Shown here: in pieces, positions 1 to 10,175 of the stretch
How positions within the stretch are numbered: position 1 is the first letter of the stretch
Layout: every line of letters begins with the position of its first letter
Assembly (NCBI RefSeq): GCF_963583255.1
Contig: NC_084814.1
Coordinates: 23,441,300-23,505,299 of the forward strand
DNA length: 64,000 nucleotides
Reading direction: 5' to 3'
DNA from: Pyrus communis
Lineage: Eukaryota; Streptophyta; Magnoliopsida; Rosales; Rosaceae
The notes under the pieces: model-generated
Database searches by the model: none
Seen by the model: only the letters and a program-made list of their open reading frames with translations
Told to the model about the DNA's origin: nothing
Made by a program: the position numbers and the translations under genes

Positions 1-540
1 TAACCCCTTGAAACAAAAGAAACGGAGAATTAAAAAAATTAAAAACAGGTCAATTGCTTTTCATTATTCAGAGATTTTAATTTTGAATACCTCCTCCATC
101 CCCGGCGGTGGCAGCCGCGCACTTGCTTGAGAGATTGGCTGAGAGCTCGCAGTATTGGCGCTCGTACCCCTCAAACACCTCACTCATCCTTCTCGATCTC
201 AATTCCACCACCGACCCAATACTCCTGAATCCGATTAGTGCCTAAATTAATCAATTTTTTTGTTAATCAAACTTTGAATTCTGCATTAGAGGTTGAATCA
301 GTGGATCAATCTCGGACAAACTGATGGATTTTTAGGCTTGCAGCTGCAGGTCTGGGAGTTTGCTAGTGTTCCATCATGCCCTTGGTTGTTGCGTTGAATT
401 ACACACAAAAGGGCGGTTATTGAACGTGTCGTTACATACATGGGTTAAGTAATATTCTGTTTACTGTCAGCTAGCAGGCCATTTAGGGTTTGAGCTTTTT
501 ATAGTGCACTCCAAGTGTTCGACGAATTTCCTCAGAGAAA
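1..540. other. 5' flank and leader of the PPR gene
   Basis: No coding region is seen. The stretch holds AT-rich DNA, a GC-richer patch near 100-200 and the presumed promoter and leader of the PPR gene that starts at 541. A leader intron is possible but cannot be placed from the sequence. Confidence 0.4.
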
Positions 541-2034
541 ATGCGTTCTGTATTTCTATCGAAATGGCAGAGGTTTTTGCTGCAAAATGCAGTCAGTAGT
601 CAGAAATCTCAATGCTTTTCGTGTTTTTACTACTCTACCATGTTGCCTGCGTCTTCACCACCCGAGCTGCAGGAGCTGTGTACCATTGTTTCGAGTGCAA
701 TTGGCGGTCTGGATGATTTGGAATCGAGTCTAAATGAGTTTTCGGCTTCCTTAACATCGTTGCTTGTGACCCAAGTAATCGATTCTTGCAAAAGCGAAGC
801 ACCCACTAGAAGGTTGCTCAGGTTCTTCTCCTGGTGTCATAAGAATTTGGGTTATGGTTTGCAAGACAAGGACTATAACTATGGCATTCGGGTTTTCGCG
901 GAGAAGAAGGACCACACGGCAATGAACATTGTACTCTCTGATCTTGTGAAGGCGGGCCGGGTGATGGAAGCTCAAACGTTTGGTCTTGTCACTGAGGCAT
1001 TGGTCAAGTTGGGGAAGGAAGATGAGGCGTTGGGTATGTTTAAGAACTTGGACAAGTACAAGTGCCCTCAAGACGGTGTTACAGTCACTGCCATTGTCAA
1101 TGCACTTTGCGCTCAAGGGCATGCTAAAAGAGCAGAAGGGGTTGTTTTGCACCACAGGGATAAGATTGCCGGTATAGAGCCTTGTATTTACAAGAGTCTT
1201 TTGTATGGATGGTCTGTGCAGGAGAATGTGAAGGAAGCAAGAAGAATCATCAAAGAAATGAAGTCGATTGGGATTATGCCAGACTTGTTTTGCTACAACA
1301 CATTCCTTCGGGGCCTTTGCGAGAGAAACCTTAAGCTCAATCCATCTGGACTTGTTCCTGAAGCTTTAAATGTGATGATTGAGATGAGGTCTTATAGAAT
1401 TTCTCCCAATTCCATTAGTTACAATATATTGCTTTCTTGTTTGGGAAGAACGAGAAGAGTCAAGGAATCTTGTAACATTCTTGAGACTATGAAGAAGACG
1501 GGTTGCTCTCCAGATTGCATTAGCTATTACCTTGTGGTAAGAGTGTTGTATTTGTCCGGAAGATTTGGTAAAGGAAATAAGATGGTGGACGAGATGCTTG
1601 AACAGGGCCTGCAACCGAATTGTAAGTTCTACAATGACTTGATTGGTGTACTTGTTGGCAAGGAGAGACCACATTTTGCTGTGGAGCTGCTTCAAAAGAT
1701 GAAGGCAAGCGCATTAGGAGGTTATGGGTCGGTTTATGATGTGCTGATTCCCAAGTTTTGTAGGGGAGGGGACTTTGAAAAGGGTAGAGAGCTCTGGGAT
1801 GAAGCCGTGGCTATGGGCGTCACTCTTCGCTGCTCGAGCAATTTGTTGGACCCCTCGATCACTGAGGTTTTCAAGCCAACAAGGAATAAGGAAAAACTCC
1901 GCCTTATAGAATGCGCCAATGCAAAGGCTGAAGAGAAAGTTAGAAGGAGGACGGGAAAGACAAAGCAGACGAAGAAGAAGAAGAAGATTCTAAGGAGGAT
2001 GCTGAAGAAGAAAAAGAAATCTGCAGCAACTTAA
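541..2034 (+). CDS. P-class pentatricopeptide repeat protein, probably mitochondrial (At5g61370-like)
   Basis: One uninterrupted exon encodes 497 residues. The first ~35 residues are rich in Arg, Ser, Phe and Lys and lack acidic residues, as expected of a mitochondrial presequence. From about residue 120 to 430 the protein is built of ~35-residue helical repeats with PPR signatures such as PDLFCYNTFLRGLCERN, SPNSISYNILLSCLG and SPDCISYYLVVRVLYLSGR. The C-terminal ~40 residues are very basic, with runs of Lys. P-class PPR proteins bind organellar RNA and affect its processing, stability or translation; the RNA target cannot be read here. No DYW or E domain is present. The C-terminal part, including LLDPSITEVFKPTRNKEK, resembles Arabidopsis At5g61370 as I remember it. 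The lack of introns is usual for this family. The first in-frame ATG was chosen because it gives the presequence. A SINE-like repeat begins at or just after the stop codon. Confidence 0.9.
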   Translation: MRSVFLSKWQRFLLQNAVSSQKSQCFSCFYYSTMLPASSPPELQELCTIVSSAIGGLDDLESSLNEFSASLTSLLVTQVIDSCKSEAPTRRLLRFFSWCHKNLGYGLQDKDYNYGIRVFAEKKDHTAMNIVLSDLVKAGRVMEAQTFGLVTEALVKLGKEDEALGMFKNLDKYKCPQDGVTVTAIVNALCAQGHAKRAEGVVLHHRDKIAGIEPCIYKSLLYGWSVQENVKEARRIIKEMKSIGIMPDLFCYNTFLRGLCERNLKLNPSGLVPEALNVMIEMRSYRISPNSISYNILLSCLGRTRRVKESCNILETMKKTGCSPDCISYYLVVRVLYLSGRFGKGNKMVDEMLEQGLQPNCKFYNDLIGVLVGKERPHFAVELLQKMKASALGGYGSVYDVLIPKFCRGGDFEKGRELWDEAVAMGVTLRCSSNLLDPSITEVFKPTRNKEKLRLIECANAKAEEKVRRRTGKTKQTKKKKKILRRMLKKKKKSAAT

Positions 2035-2165
2035 TTGGTAATTTGATCTGGGAAGTAGAGATTCGAACTTTAGACCTCTTCTAACATTGAAGAAAGGTAT
2101 CACCTGACTAATCGCTAGTCAATTAAAGTTGACGAGGTTGTTTCAGTGGCCAAAACTTATGGTGG
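2035..2165 (-). repeat. tRNA-derived SINE-like sequence abutting the PPR stop codon
   Basis: Read on the minus strand, the segment has an A-box-like stretch (GACTAGCGATTAGTCAGGTG) followed at tRNA-like spacing by a B-box-like stretch (TAAAGTTCGAATCTC). This is the internal RNA polymerase III promoter layout of plant tRNA-derived SINEs. The body starts within a few bases of the PPR stop codon, so it probably forms part of that gene's 3' UTR. The copy is diverged and its 3' tail is unclear. Confidence 0.45.
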
Positions 2166-2774
2166 AAGCTAAGACAAATTTAGGAGACTTGACAAGGATG
2201 TGAATCCAAATGTAAAAAATTTGGTCCAAAATGTTACATTTGAATTGAGTAAAGATGAATTTTTTTTTTTTTTTTTTTTTTTTTTTGAACAAAAAGTAAA
2301 GATGATTTGGTTGAATTAATTATTAACCTTTTATTTAGTTGGTTGCCTACTTTTGTTTGCCTGCTTATACAAACACAATTTTTCAATCCAAATTCCACTT
2401 CTTTCCACCTAACTGAGAGAGCACTACTGCAAGATTGCACAAAGTCGTATGTGGTGTTGGCTTATCAATGTTACTTGTGTAGTAAAAATTTCATGACCAT
2501 ACCCTTCATTTTCGACCAAATGTGCGCATCACTTAGAGCAGTAACAAAAGATTATCTTGTACTTAATTTACTATGCATCAATCATCTATTGTACAAGTTT
2601 TAAACAAATGACAAACAATATCAAACGGTACTATTATTATGATTAAAACTTAGTTGCATAAAAGAATTTCAAAGTGAACCTAGGTACAATTGGATTTAAT
2701 TCAGATAAAAATTTCAATTAAATTGAGACTAAGTTTGTATGATTAACATCCTTTTCTTCTTTTTAATTATAAAG
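2166..2774. other. AT-rich intergenic DNA with a poly-T tract
   Basis: It contains a run of about 26 T at 2261-2286 and otherwise no coding signal. Short open frames here have no family features and are judged to be chance. Confidence 0.4.
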
Positions 2775-2910
2775 GGATCAGCTGGTGGTTTCGTCGCAGT
2801 AGTCTACTTTTTTGAAGGTCAAAAAGACTCAACCTCCTCTTAACCACCATCAGATAATTCATTAACGTCAAGAATCGAACTCAAAACATACTGTCTGAAA
2901 TTCTGCCTTG
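2775..2910 (-). repeat. SINE-like dispersed repeat, B-box retained
   Basis: On the minus strand this carries GAGTTCGATTC (B-box-like), followed by a segment shared with copies near 18600 (+), 27750-27960 (-) and 51460-51600 (-), including the shared words 'gatggtggtta' and 'gaggttga'. These copies look like diverged members of one tRNA-derived SINE family. Confidence 0.4.
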
Positions 2911-3039
2911 AAATTCATGATCCCCTTCAAGAGAAGGACAATTTGTGCAACTGCCAGAAAGCCTGCAACGATCAGTTGGTTGAACACATGGCACATGGTC
3001 CATGTGGATGAAGACAATGAGCACTGACATGCCTGTTGA

Positions 3040-3390
3040 GATGGGATATAGTGGGCCCCCCGATCCCGAATCTTGCTCCAGCCTCGCATGTCTCCGGAGT
3101 CTCCGACGACATGTAACTCAGTAACTCGAAGGTGGTTGGTTGTTTTCCACGCGCTTTGAGCTGGCGTGGCAGCGAGTGGACATTCTCCATGCAAAGTACG
3201 AGAGGGAAGCCGGCTTCCACTTTCTGATCGCCGACACGCCTTTTCGTGCTGATGTACAACAGGAGTCTGAAGATCACGCGGCAATGCCAATGCCAGCAGT
3301 GGCGCGTGGAGGCGCGGTGCATAACAGGCGGGAGACAGCTGAGACAGGCTCCATCTGGACCGTTCCCACAAAGACGCGCGTTTTATTATT
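3040..3390. other. Unexplained GC-rich island
   Basis: This ~350-bp stretch is clearly richer in G+C than its surroundings and stays open in more than one frame on both strands (178 residues on the minus strand over 2868-3404; 103 residues on the plus strand over 3140-3451). None of the translations shows a domain I recognise. It could be a decayed gene fragment or a promoter-like island. Confidence 0.3.
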
Positions 3391-3474
3391 ATATAATAAG
3401 ACAATTCTTTTTTTTTTTTTAGTCATTGTTAATAAGACAATTCATAATTAAGTATAAAGTTGAGTGTGTGCACC

Positions 3475-3810
3475 ACTGAAAAAATTATTTCAAATTTTGA
3501 CGAAAAATATTAAAGAGGTTCTCTTAAAAGTAGACTTTAACATTTTGTCACTTCTGACACACTGTTTAGTAATATTAATACGTAAATTAATGTTAAATTG
3601 TGAGGTGTCACATAATTAATAAAGAGTTCCATTTGTAAGATAATTCTCTTAACATTTCTTATTTAGAAATCCAGCTCAGACAATAAAATACGAGAAATGT
3701 TAAAAAAACTCTCTCAAAAGTATGACTTTCTCATTCTCAATACAATCATAATATTTTATAATATTAACGCCAAAGTTAACGTTAAACTTTCTGTTCATAG
3801 AAAGTACGGC
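3475..3810. repeat. Two partial copies of a dispersed AT-rich repeat
   Basis: The segments at 3475-3660 and 3685-3810 share words such as 'ctctcttaaaagta' / 'ctctctcaaaagta', 'tttataatatt' and 'gttaaattgt'. A third copy lies at 22480-22650. The ends read as inverted versions of each other (tattaaagag / ctcttaacattt), so these are probably a MITE family. Boundaries are approximate. Confidence 0.4.
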
Positions 3811-3824
3811 ATCCCCATAGCTTC

Positions 3825-3845
3825 TCTCATAAAATATAAAGACAG
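3825..3845 (+). promoter_or_regulatory. Possible TATA element of the XXT gene
   Basis: The sequence ATAAAATATAAAGA lies about 225 bp before the ATG at 4063, which would give a leader of roughly 190 bases. It is placed by composition and position only. Confidence 0.3.
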
Positions 3846-4062
3846 AGCCCTACGACAGTCGGTGTTGGGCACGTCTTTCACACTTCCTCCATTTTTCTAA
3901 GAGTAATCTCCAAACAATCAGACACCAACCCTCCGCCATGCCCTCCTCACTCTCTCCGGCTAGGGTTTTACACCTCCTCACAGCCCTATAAACTCCCCAT
4001 ACAAATTTACAAATACAACCCCAGAAAACATCAAAGACCCTCGACGCACAGAGCAACTGGAT

Positions 4063-5445
4063 ATGGGGCAAGACAGTCCTTTCGCAGCTCAGAAGCGAAC
4101 CAGCTCGGGCGGGCTTCCGACAACCACCACTGGAACCTCGGCCAACGGCCGTGCGGGCCGCGGTTACGGAGCCCTGCCACGTGGACGACAGATCCAGAAG
4201 ACATTCAACAACATCAAAATCACCATCCTCTGCGGCTTCGTCACCATCCTCGTCCTCCGCGGCACGATCGGCGTCGGCAGCCTCGGCAGCTCCGAGGCCG
4301 ACGCCGTCAACCAGAATCTGATTGAAGAGACGAACCGGATCCTCGCCGAGATCCGGTCCGATTCGGACCCCAACGACCCGGACGAGCTCACCGAGACCGA
4401 GATCAACCCCAACATCACATACACGCTCGGACCCAAGATCGCGAATTGGGACACGGAGCGGAAGGATTGGCTCCGGTCGAACCCAGATTTTCCGAGCTTG
4501 GTCAACGGTAAGCCCCGTGTTCTTCTCGTTACTGGGTCTCCCCCTAAGCCTTGTGATAACCCAATAGGGGATCATTACTTGTTGAAAGTAATCAAGAACA
4601 AAATTGATTACTGTAGACTTCATGGGATTGAAATTGTGTATAATTTAGCTCATTTGGATAAGGAACTCGCCGGGTATTGGGCGAAATTGCCGTTGATTCG
4701 GAGGCTGATGCTTTCGCATCCGGAGGTTGAGTGGATTTGGTGGATGGATAGTGATGCATTGTTTACTGACATGGTGTTTGAGATTCCGCTGTCGAAGTAT
4801 GCTAGTCATAATCTAGTGATTCACGGGTACCCCGATTTGTTGTTTGATCAGAAGTCGTGGATTGCGCTGAACACCGGGAGTTTTCTGTTTAGGAATTGCC
4901 AGTGGTCTTTGGATTTGCTTGATGCTTGGGCTCCGATGGGTCCTAAGGGTCCAATAAGGGAGGAGGCCGGGAAGATTTTGACGGCTAATTTGAAGGGGAG
5001 GCCGGCATTTGAGGCGGATGATCAGTCTGCATTGATATACTTGTTGCTTTCGCAGAAGGATCAGTGGATGGAGAAGGTGTACGTTGAGAATTCGTATTAT
5101 TTGCATGGTTACTGGGCTGGATTGGTGGATCGGTATGAGGAGATGATCGAGAAGTATCATCCCGGTTTGGGTGATGAAAGGTGGCCGTTTGTGACCCATT
5201 TCGTGGGTTGCAAGCCCTGTGGAAGCTACGGAGATTACCCGGTGGAGAGGTGCTTGAGCAGCATGGAGAGGGCATTTAATTTTGCAGATAACCAGGTGCT
5301 TAAGCTCTACGGGTTTAGGCACAGGGGTTTGTTGAGCCCTAAGATCAAGAGGATCAGGAACGAGACAGCAGCCCCTCTAGAGTTTGTTGATCAGTATGAT
5401 ATTCGGCGGCATCCAGTGCAAGGGGGCAGTGGATCACACAGCTAG
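4063..5445 (+). CDS. XXT5: Xyloglucan 6-xylosyltransferase, GT34 family (XXT5-type)
   Basis: One exon encodes 460 residues. XXT enzymes are Golgi type II membrane proteins that add alpha-1,6-xylose from UDP-xylose to the beta-1,4-glucan backbone of xyloglucan, the main hemicellulose of dicot primary walls. A 40-residue cytosolic tail ends in basic residues. It is followed by one membrane segment at about 51-67 (IKITILCGFVTILVLRG), a variable stem to ~125 and the catalytic domain. The metal- and nucleotide-sugar-binding DxD motif is WWMDSDALFTD (D229, D231). Family blocks GDHYLL, NTGSFL, EADDQSALIYLL, YYLHGYW and THFVGCKPC are all present. The N terminus MGQDSPFAAQKR and the overall match favour XXT5 over XXT1/2, whose N termini differ; XXT3 or XXT4 remain possible. 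The start is fixed by this conserved N terminus. Length is normal for the subfamily and no damage is seen. Confidence 0.92.
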   Translation: MGQDSPFAAQKRTSSGGLPTTTTGTSANGRAGRGYGALPRGRQIQKTFNNIKITILCGFVTILVLRGTIGVGSLGSSEADAVNQNLIEETNRILAEIRSDSDPNDPDELTETEINPNITYTLGPKIANWDTERKDWLRSNPDFPSLVNGKPRVLLVTGSPPKPCDNPIGDHYLLKVIKNKIDYCRLHGIEIVYNLAHLDKELAGYWAKLPLIRRLMLSHPEVEWIWWMDSDALFTDMVFEIPLSKYASHNLVIHGYPDLLFDQKSWIALNTGSFLFRNCQWSLDLLDAWAPMGPKGPIREEAGKILTANLKGRPAFEADDQSALIYLLLSQKDQWMEKVYVENSYYLHGYWAGLVDRYEEMIEKYHPGLGDERWPFVTHFVGCKPCGSYGDYPVERCLSSMERAFNFADNQVLKLYGFRHRGLLSPKIKRIRNETAAPLEFVDQYDIRRHPVQGGSGSHS

Positions 5446-5971
5446 TGAGTAAAACATCCTCATCGCCTCGAATGTTTGATTATTTGGTAGGTCACGATGT
5501 AATACATGAGTTACAGAAGAAGATTTTAAACTCGATTACAGTTCGCGTTTTCTTTGTATTTTGTTTGTTCAGTTGTCTTTCTACTTGTTTCCAACTTTCA
5601 AGAACAATAGAACAGAATTCTTTTACAATCTTCATATCATTTTGTACTGTGTTCTAGTAATCGTTGAAGTATCGACTGCATTATACTTCCCCATGTTCTT
5701 GTTGTCCCGAGTTATTTTTTAATACTATTTGTCTGAGATTTATAGGATACCTCTGAGCGTAGTAGAATTGTCGTTGTTCGTTCTCCTTGTAAGTCGATCC
5801 ATCGTAAGCATGTTTTAGGTCTAGGGTTTGTCAACTTAGGTTCTAGTAGTCAGTACTTGGAAGTTAATTTGGAAGGAACACTAGTCGTATTCCAGGGAGG
5901 TAAACGCTGAAATTCTATGTTAAAGAGAGAAGCCTTTTTGTGATATGTATGTTGTGCCACTTCAGTTTTAA
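5446..5971. other. 3' flank of the XXT gene
   Basis: Probably 3' UTR, T-rich, followed by plain intergenic DNA. No gene is seen. Confidence 0.4.
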
Positions 5972-6360
5972 GGCTCATTTGGAGGTATTTTCAAAATGGC
6001 TGAAAACGCTTTTAGAAAAACTATTTTTGGGTTCCAAAAGCACTTGAAATGCTTTCTACAAGGAGCATCAATTATGAGTTTCTTGCAAAAATCACTTTAA
6101 GTACATTTTATAGGAAAGAGATCCTCTCCAAATTCCTTTCCACCTAATCCACGAAGTTCATGATCTGGGCTCCTAAAATTTGATCAAACGAATACAAACA
6201 GGGATCTCTTTAAAAGTTATAATAACGGTAGCCGTTAGATCAAATTTCAACAGTCTGGATCATGAACTTGATGGATTAGGTAGAAAGGGATCCGGAGAGG
6301 ATCTTTTTCCCTTTTTATAGGATTCATTTGCAGTCGGGGAGCATTTTGAAAGAAAGATTT
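5972..6360. mobile_element. MITE family A, copy 1, split by a nested insertion
   Basis: The left part (5972-6115) starts with CTCATTTGGAGGTATTTTCAAAATGGC and resembles the other A copies (48114-48356, 52991-53200, 53827-54012, 25341-25516, 23518-23780). Those run from a GTTTGGAAGTGTTTTTAAAATGA-type end through 'aaaagcacttgaa' and 'gtgcttcttgca' to the inverse of the same end. Sequence continuous in the copy at 48114 ('tttttcaggattcgcttgca') is broken here after 'ttttatagga' and resumes at 6313 with 'ttttataggattcatttgca'. The right end is decayed. Confidence 0.6.
6116..6312. mobile_element. MITE family B (Mutator-like), nested inside a family A MITE
   Basis: A 197-bp element with long terminal inverted repeats. 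The left end reads AAGAGATCCTCTCC, then CCTTTCCACCTAATCCA; the inverse of the right end reads AAAAAGATCCTCTCC, then CCTTTCTACCTAATCCA. The pairing extends over ~70 bases to AAATTTGATC. It is flanked on both sides by 'ttttatagga' (6106-6115 and 6313-6322). The exact boundary is ambiguous by a few bases, so the target duplication is 7-10 bp, in the range of Mutator-like elements. No coding capacity. Confidence 0.75.
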
Positions 6361-6511
6361 TTTTATGTACGAGAACAAGTCATAATATAAGTGAAAAAAA
6401 TAATATATACTTTAATGTTATTTGACTTATATGACAAATGGTGCACCAGTACATGCTCAAAATACAATTAAAATCTCTCGTACAAAAAGATGTCAAACAC
6501 GTATTAAAAAA

Positions 6512-6668
6512 AAAGAACTTTAACCAACAGTTTTCGGTATTATTTACTTTAACGAAAAATCATATTTTTACACTAAAAAATCAATCATAATACTATTTAT
6601 TTTACTCTTTATTTTATCCTTATCGTTAAAACTCAAAACTTTCAAACAATTTTCATTAGTTTTTCTAT
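6512..6668 (-). repeat. Dispersed repeat family E, copy 1
   Basis: In the minus orientation it matches 20632-20790, 21398-21553 and 40768-40925. They share the order 'aaaactaatgaaaat', 'gttttgagttttaa', 'gacaaaataaag', 'aatagta', 'gtaaaaatgt', 'gttaaa'. It is non-coding and MITE-like, but clear inverted ends could not be defined. Confidence 0.55.
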
Positions 6669-7466
6669 TAAAAAAAACCACGGCAATCAACCGACTTGTT
6701 TTGTTTTTTGTCTGTCAATTTTTGACAGCAATGTCTTTTTATTATTTAATTGTTTTGGTACTGATGATGCTTCCTTTGCCGTTGATTTTGTTATTACCGA
6801 TGAGCCACTATTTTCTTTAACAATATAAAAAACATTTATTTTTTTACATATAGGTGGGTGGTGGAGTAGATAGTTTAGCAACAAGTCAAATTGTCACGAT
6901 AAATTTTAGAATTTTGAGATTTGTATAATTTATAGATAAATTTTAAAATTTAAATGCATCTAATGGTAGTAAGGTTATGATGATTATTGATTGCTGATAA
7001 ATTAATAATAAAAAATTGACTAAAATAACCAAAACAAATTTTAATTATTGAACTAATTAAAATTAGTGATCCTTATGTCATTTCACCAATTGAAATTAAA
7101 AAAAAAAAAAAAAAAAGTGATTGTACAAAAATCATTTTACTTAATTATATTTTATAGATCACATGTAACGATTAATTATTGAGTTTCTTTTTAAATAATT
7201 AAAAACAAATCAACACTAAAATGGTGTCCCATTTAGAAAATAATAATTTTAGGCAATTTCTCAAAATTATTACCACACCTTTCTACAAGATCTGAGCCGT
7301 TGATAGCCAAAGCCGTTCGGATCCATGTTCTACTGATTAACAAAATTTAAAAGGATAATAAAATACAACAATTTGCCAATTGATCAAGCTGTTATCACCA
7401 CCGTTGGAAGACACGGCGGCGATCCAGAGAGCTTCCATGGAGTTTTCTCGAGGCCCGGCTTAAAAA
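6669..7466. other. AT-rich intergenic DNA before the gene at 7467
   Basis: Contains A-rich and T-rich runs (for example near 7098-7117) and the presumed promoter of the following gene. A short upstream frame starts at 7373, overlaps the main start and may be an upstream ORF of that transcript. Nothing else is recognised. Confidence 0.35.
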
Positions 7467-8340
7467 ATGGCGGGCGAGCACTTCGATTCAGCGAGCTTCA
7501 TATTCAAACGCATCCCCAAAACCCAATTCAAAGAATGGTCCATGGTCGCCATCAGAGACTCTCCCTCACCCGACACTGACTCCTCCGTCTTCCCTCCAAT
7601 CAACCACGAAAATCTCCACCCTCCATCACAACCTGATCAAAAGCACCCAGACCCATTATCGCCATCCCCGTCGTCTCCGTTGCTATCGTCGTCTTCGTCG
7701 TCGTCGCTGTCGTCATTCTCACCGTCCGATTCCGATGAACCGGGCCCGGTTTCGCCGCTTCCGTCCGTTGCCGAGGTCCGGAAACCCGGCGAATTCTCCA
7801 CCTGGGTAGGAATTGGATTTGGGTTACTGCGTTCCAAGCTTTCTGCTATGGCTTCCTCATCTGGGTTCGATAAAGTTTGGAGCTTTGCCTCCGGCGCAGG
7901 AATGGCGGGTGTGGTGTTCGTGTTATGGTCCTTGTTCTTGCGGGCTCGGCGAAGGCGGTATCGGAATCGTTTGATGTTGATTAGCAAAGAGAAAGACGAG
8001 GTTAGTTTATCATCCAACGGCTTGAATTTAGCTGCTGCCTACCAATTGTTTGATGAATTGCTTCAAATTTGATTGACTTTTATGTGTTCGACGAAATGCC
8101 AATGTGGGTGCCGAAAACTTTACACCGGAAGCGTTTTCGAGCTTCCTTTTGGTTCTTGTTGGTGTGATTACCTGAAGCAAATGTCTCGTTTATTACTGTG
8201 AATATAGCCTCCTTTTGTGTACTGAATTGTTTGAGTTGATGGATTTGCAGAAAATAAATAAACTGCTGCACCAAATCGCTCAGATGAACGAAGTTCTAGT
8301 CGCTCGGCATAGAGTTCTGGCATCGAAACTGGCTAATTGA
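7467..8340 (+). CDS. Uncharacterised plant single-pass membrane protein, two exons
   Basis: Exons 7467-8000 and 8251-8340 join at GAG|GTTAGT ... TTTGCAG|AAA in phase 0, giving 207 residues. Reading through the intron would stop at 8072 after an unrelated tail, so splicing is preferred: exon 2 restores a charged amphipathic C terminus, EKDEKINKLLHQIAQMNEVL, that looks like a short coiled coil. The N-terminal 30 residues (FIFKRIPKTQFKEWSMVAIRD) look conserved in character. Residues 31-105 are a low-complexity Ser/Pro/Asp linker. Residues ~142-160 form one membrane segment (ASGAGMAGVVFVLWSLFL), followed at once by RARRRRYRNR, a stop-transfer signal. I recall similar small plant proteins of unknown function but cannot name the family securely. 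No function is proposed beyond membrane anchoring. Confidence 0.8.
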
Positions 8341-9767
8341 ATAGAGAAATATAACATCTTTAGGTACTAGCTTGCTATGAATTTGTGAAATTAGGATTGA
8401 CAGTGCAATAACAAAGCTGCGAAACATTGCAGTAGACTTGCAATGGCGATCCGATGCTCCAGTCATCTCTGAGGAGAGAGGACCGATCTCAAGTTGAAGA
8501 TCGTATAACGGCCAGCACAAGTTTGAGCTCTGCAAACTATTTCGGAGTGGAGAAAGCAAGTCTGGCATCCGATATTCGAAGTTTCGAAGAAATTGCGGAG
8601 AGACTTTGATGCACAATATTCTTTATCTATGGAAGTCAGACAGTCTTATTAGTTTGCTTACATTTTAGTTCATGGTTTATGAACCCAGTTGAAATATCTT
8701 AGCTTGTGTATATCTCTGGTTTGGGATCTTTATGTGCATATGTATTGACAGGTTTTCGGATTAGATAAAAGTTCAAGCTCACGAGTTCATCTCGTTTAAT
8801 TTTCCGTTACGATGTAGTTTAATTTTCCCGAAAAAATCACGGTGTTTTTCCATTAAGAAACACGTTGAAACTTATATTAAGAACCATAGTAAGTCCTTCA
8901 TGAAAAAAACACATGAAAGTGCTTCATGAAAAAGCATCTGACATAAAGCATCTGGCATGTGCTTCTCTAAAAAATGCTCCCATTATCCATGAACACTTCT
9001 TTGTTTTGTCATAAGTTAATAAAAAGTGTTTTTGATTATCGGAAAACATCTTACCGACTCTAAAATGATTGCAGGCAAACCAAACTATGCATGACTGTTT
9101 CAAAGGAACAAACCAATAGCATGACGACAGAAATGGACGGCTTCCCAGTTCCAAGAAGTCAGCATCTAAACAAATTAAAATGTAGGCCAGTGTTTGCTTC
9201 GGATCTAATTTAAAGTCAACTCTTCAACTTCGTACAATTAAACAGGATTTGTCCGACTTCTTATTCATTAGTTTGGTAAGCTAGAATAAATAATATTTTC
9301 TAATTGGGTTTTTAGCTAAATAATATATGAGATTATCATAACTTTTCACTTTGATACTGAAATTTAAAATCGATAGAAGTGATCTTTGAGTTTGTCCACC
9401 GCCAATCAGTTTGGTCATTCCCTGAAAAATCTCTGTTAAATAAAACCTAAATAACAAAAAAAAAAAAAAAAAAAAAATCCCTCAAATTTTGTCAATTCAT
9501 TTTGCCCATTGTTTCATAAATTGAGAGCATTTTGTCATTTTGCTCATTATTTAATTTCTACCAATTTCAAATCTCAAGAACAAAGTAAGGAGTGCCAATC
9601 TTATGGATCATTTTGGCTAAAATACCTTTCCTAATTCAATGTTGATCATTAATTTCCGTACTATCAAGTAGTCCGGACTATTGAAGAAAAATTAATAAGA
9701 AGGGAAGTTAAAATTTATGAATTCAAGAATTAAGAGAAGAACAAAGTTGCACAATAAAAAAATAAAA
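8341..9767. other. Intergenic DNA with decayed repeats
   Basis: It includes the 3' flank of the preceding gene. At 9330-9480 is a segment with 'aaaatcgatagaagtgatc' and 'tgagtttgtcca' that is shared with 17604-17850, probably one MITE family, followed by a poly-A run at about 9456-9477. No gene is seen. Confidence 0.4.
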
Positions 9768-9879
9768 CAGAATTTTTATTTTATTTATGGTATTATTAAT
9801 AGGGGTCAAACCCAAAGTTCCAACAGAATTTTTATTTTATTTATGGTATTATTAATAGGGGTCAAACCCAAAGTTACAA
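9768..9879. repeat. 56-bp perfect-type tandem duplication
   Basis: The unit beginning CAGAATTTTTATTTTATTTA and ending near AACCCAAAGTT occurs at 9768-9823 and again at 9824-9879, nearly base for base. The near-identity indicates a recent duplication. Confidence 0.85.
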
Positions 9880-9894
9880 CAAATAAAAAGGGGT

Positions 9895-10035
9895 GTGCTA
9901 TGCACACTTTTTTTTTACTTCTCACACACCCTTTGTTAATTTCTATCCTTTGATCTTCTTCAATCCATCCGATCCGATGGCCGAAATTTAGAAAAGGGTG
10001 TGTGAGAAGTAAAAAATGGTGTATGGATATCATAT
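9895..10035. mobile_element. MITE family D, copy 1
   Basis: A ~140-bp element with inverted ends: TTTTACTTCTCACACACCC on the left and the inverse GGGTGTGTGAGAAGTAAAAA on the right. The middle carries 'gatcttcttcaatccatccg'. Further copies lie at 39078-39218 and 61401-61541. It lies just downstream of the RING-LON gene. Confidence 0.65.
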
Positions 10036-10175
10036 ACCATAAACAAATTATCCACCAACATTTTGTGGATCAAAGAATGTTGAATTTTCAGAGTATGTAA
10101 TTTTGCTTGTATAACAATTTAATCAGCAAACTGTATTCAATTAAGAATATGAACTAAACCTACTTACAGCTCTCG

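Noticed and set aside
751..1714. Minus-strand open frames over the PPR gene
   Set aside because: They overlap a well-supported PPR coding exon and have no domain.
3850..5322. Minus-strand open frames (257 and 169 residues) over the XXT gene
   Set aside because: Shadows of the GT34 coding frame; no recognisable protein.
8001..8072. Unspliced reading of the membrane protein, ending at 8072
   Set aside because: The GTTAGT donor and TTTGCAG acceptor give an in-frame second exon with a better, coiled-coil-like C terminus.
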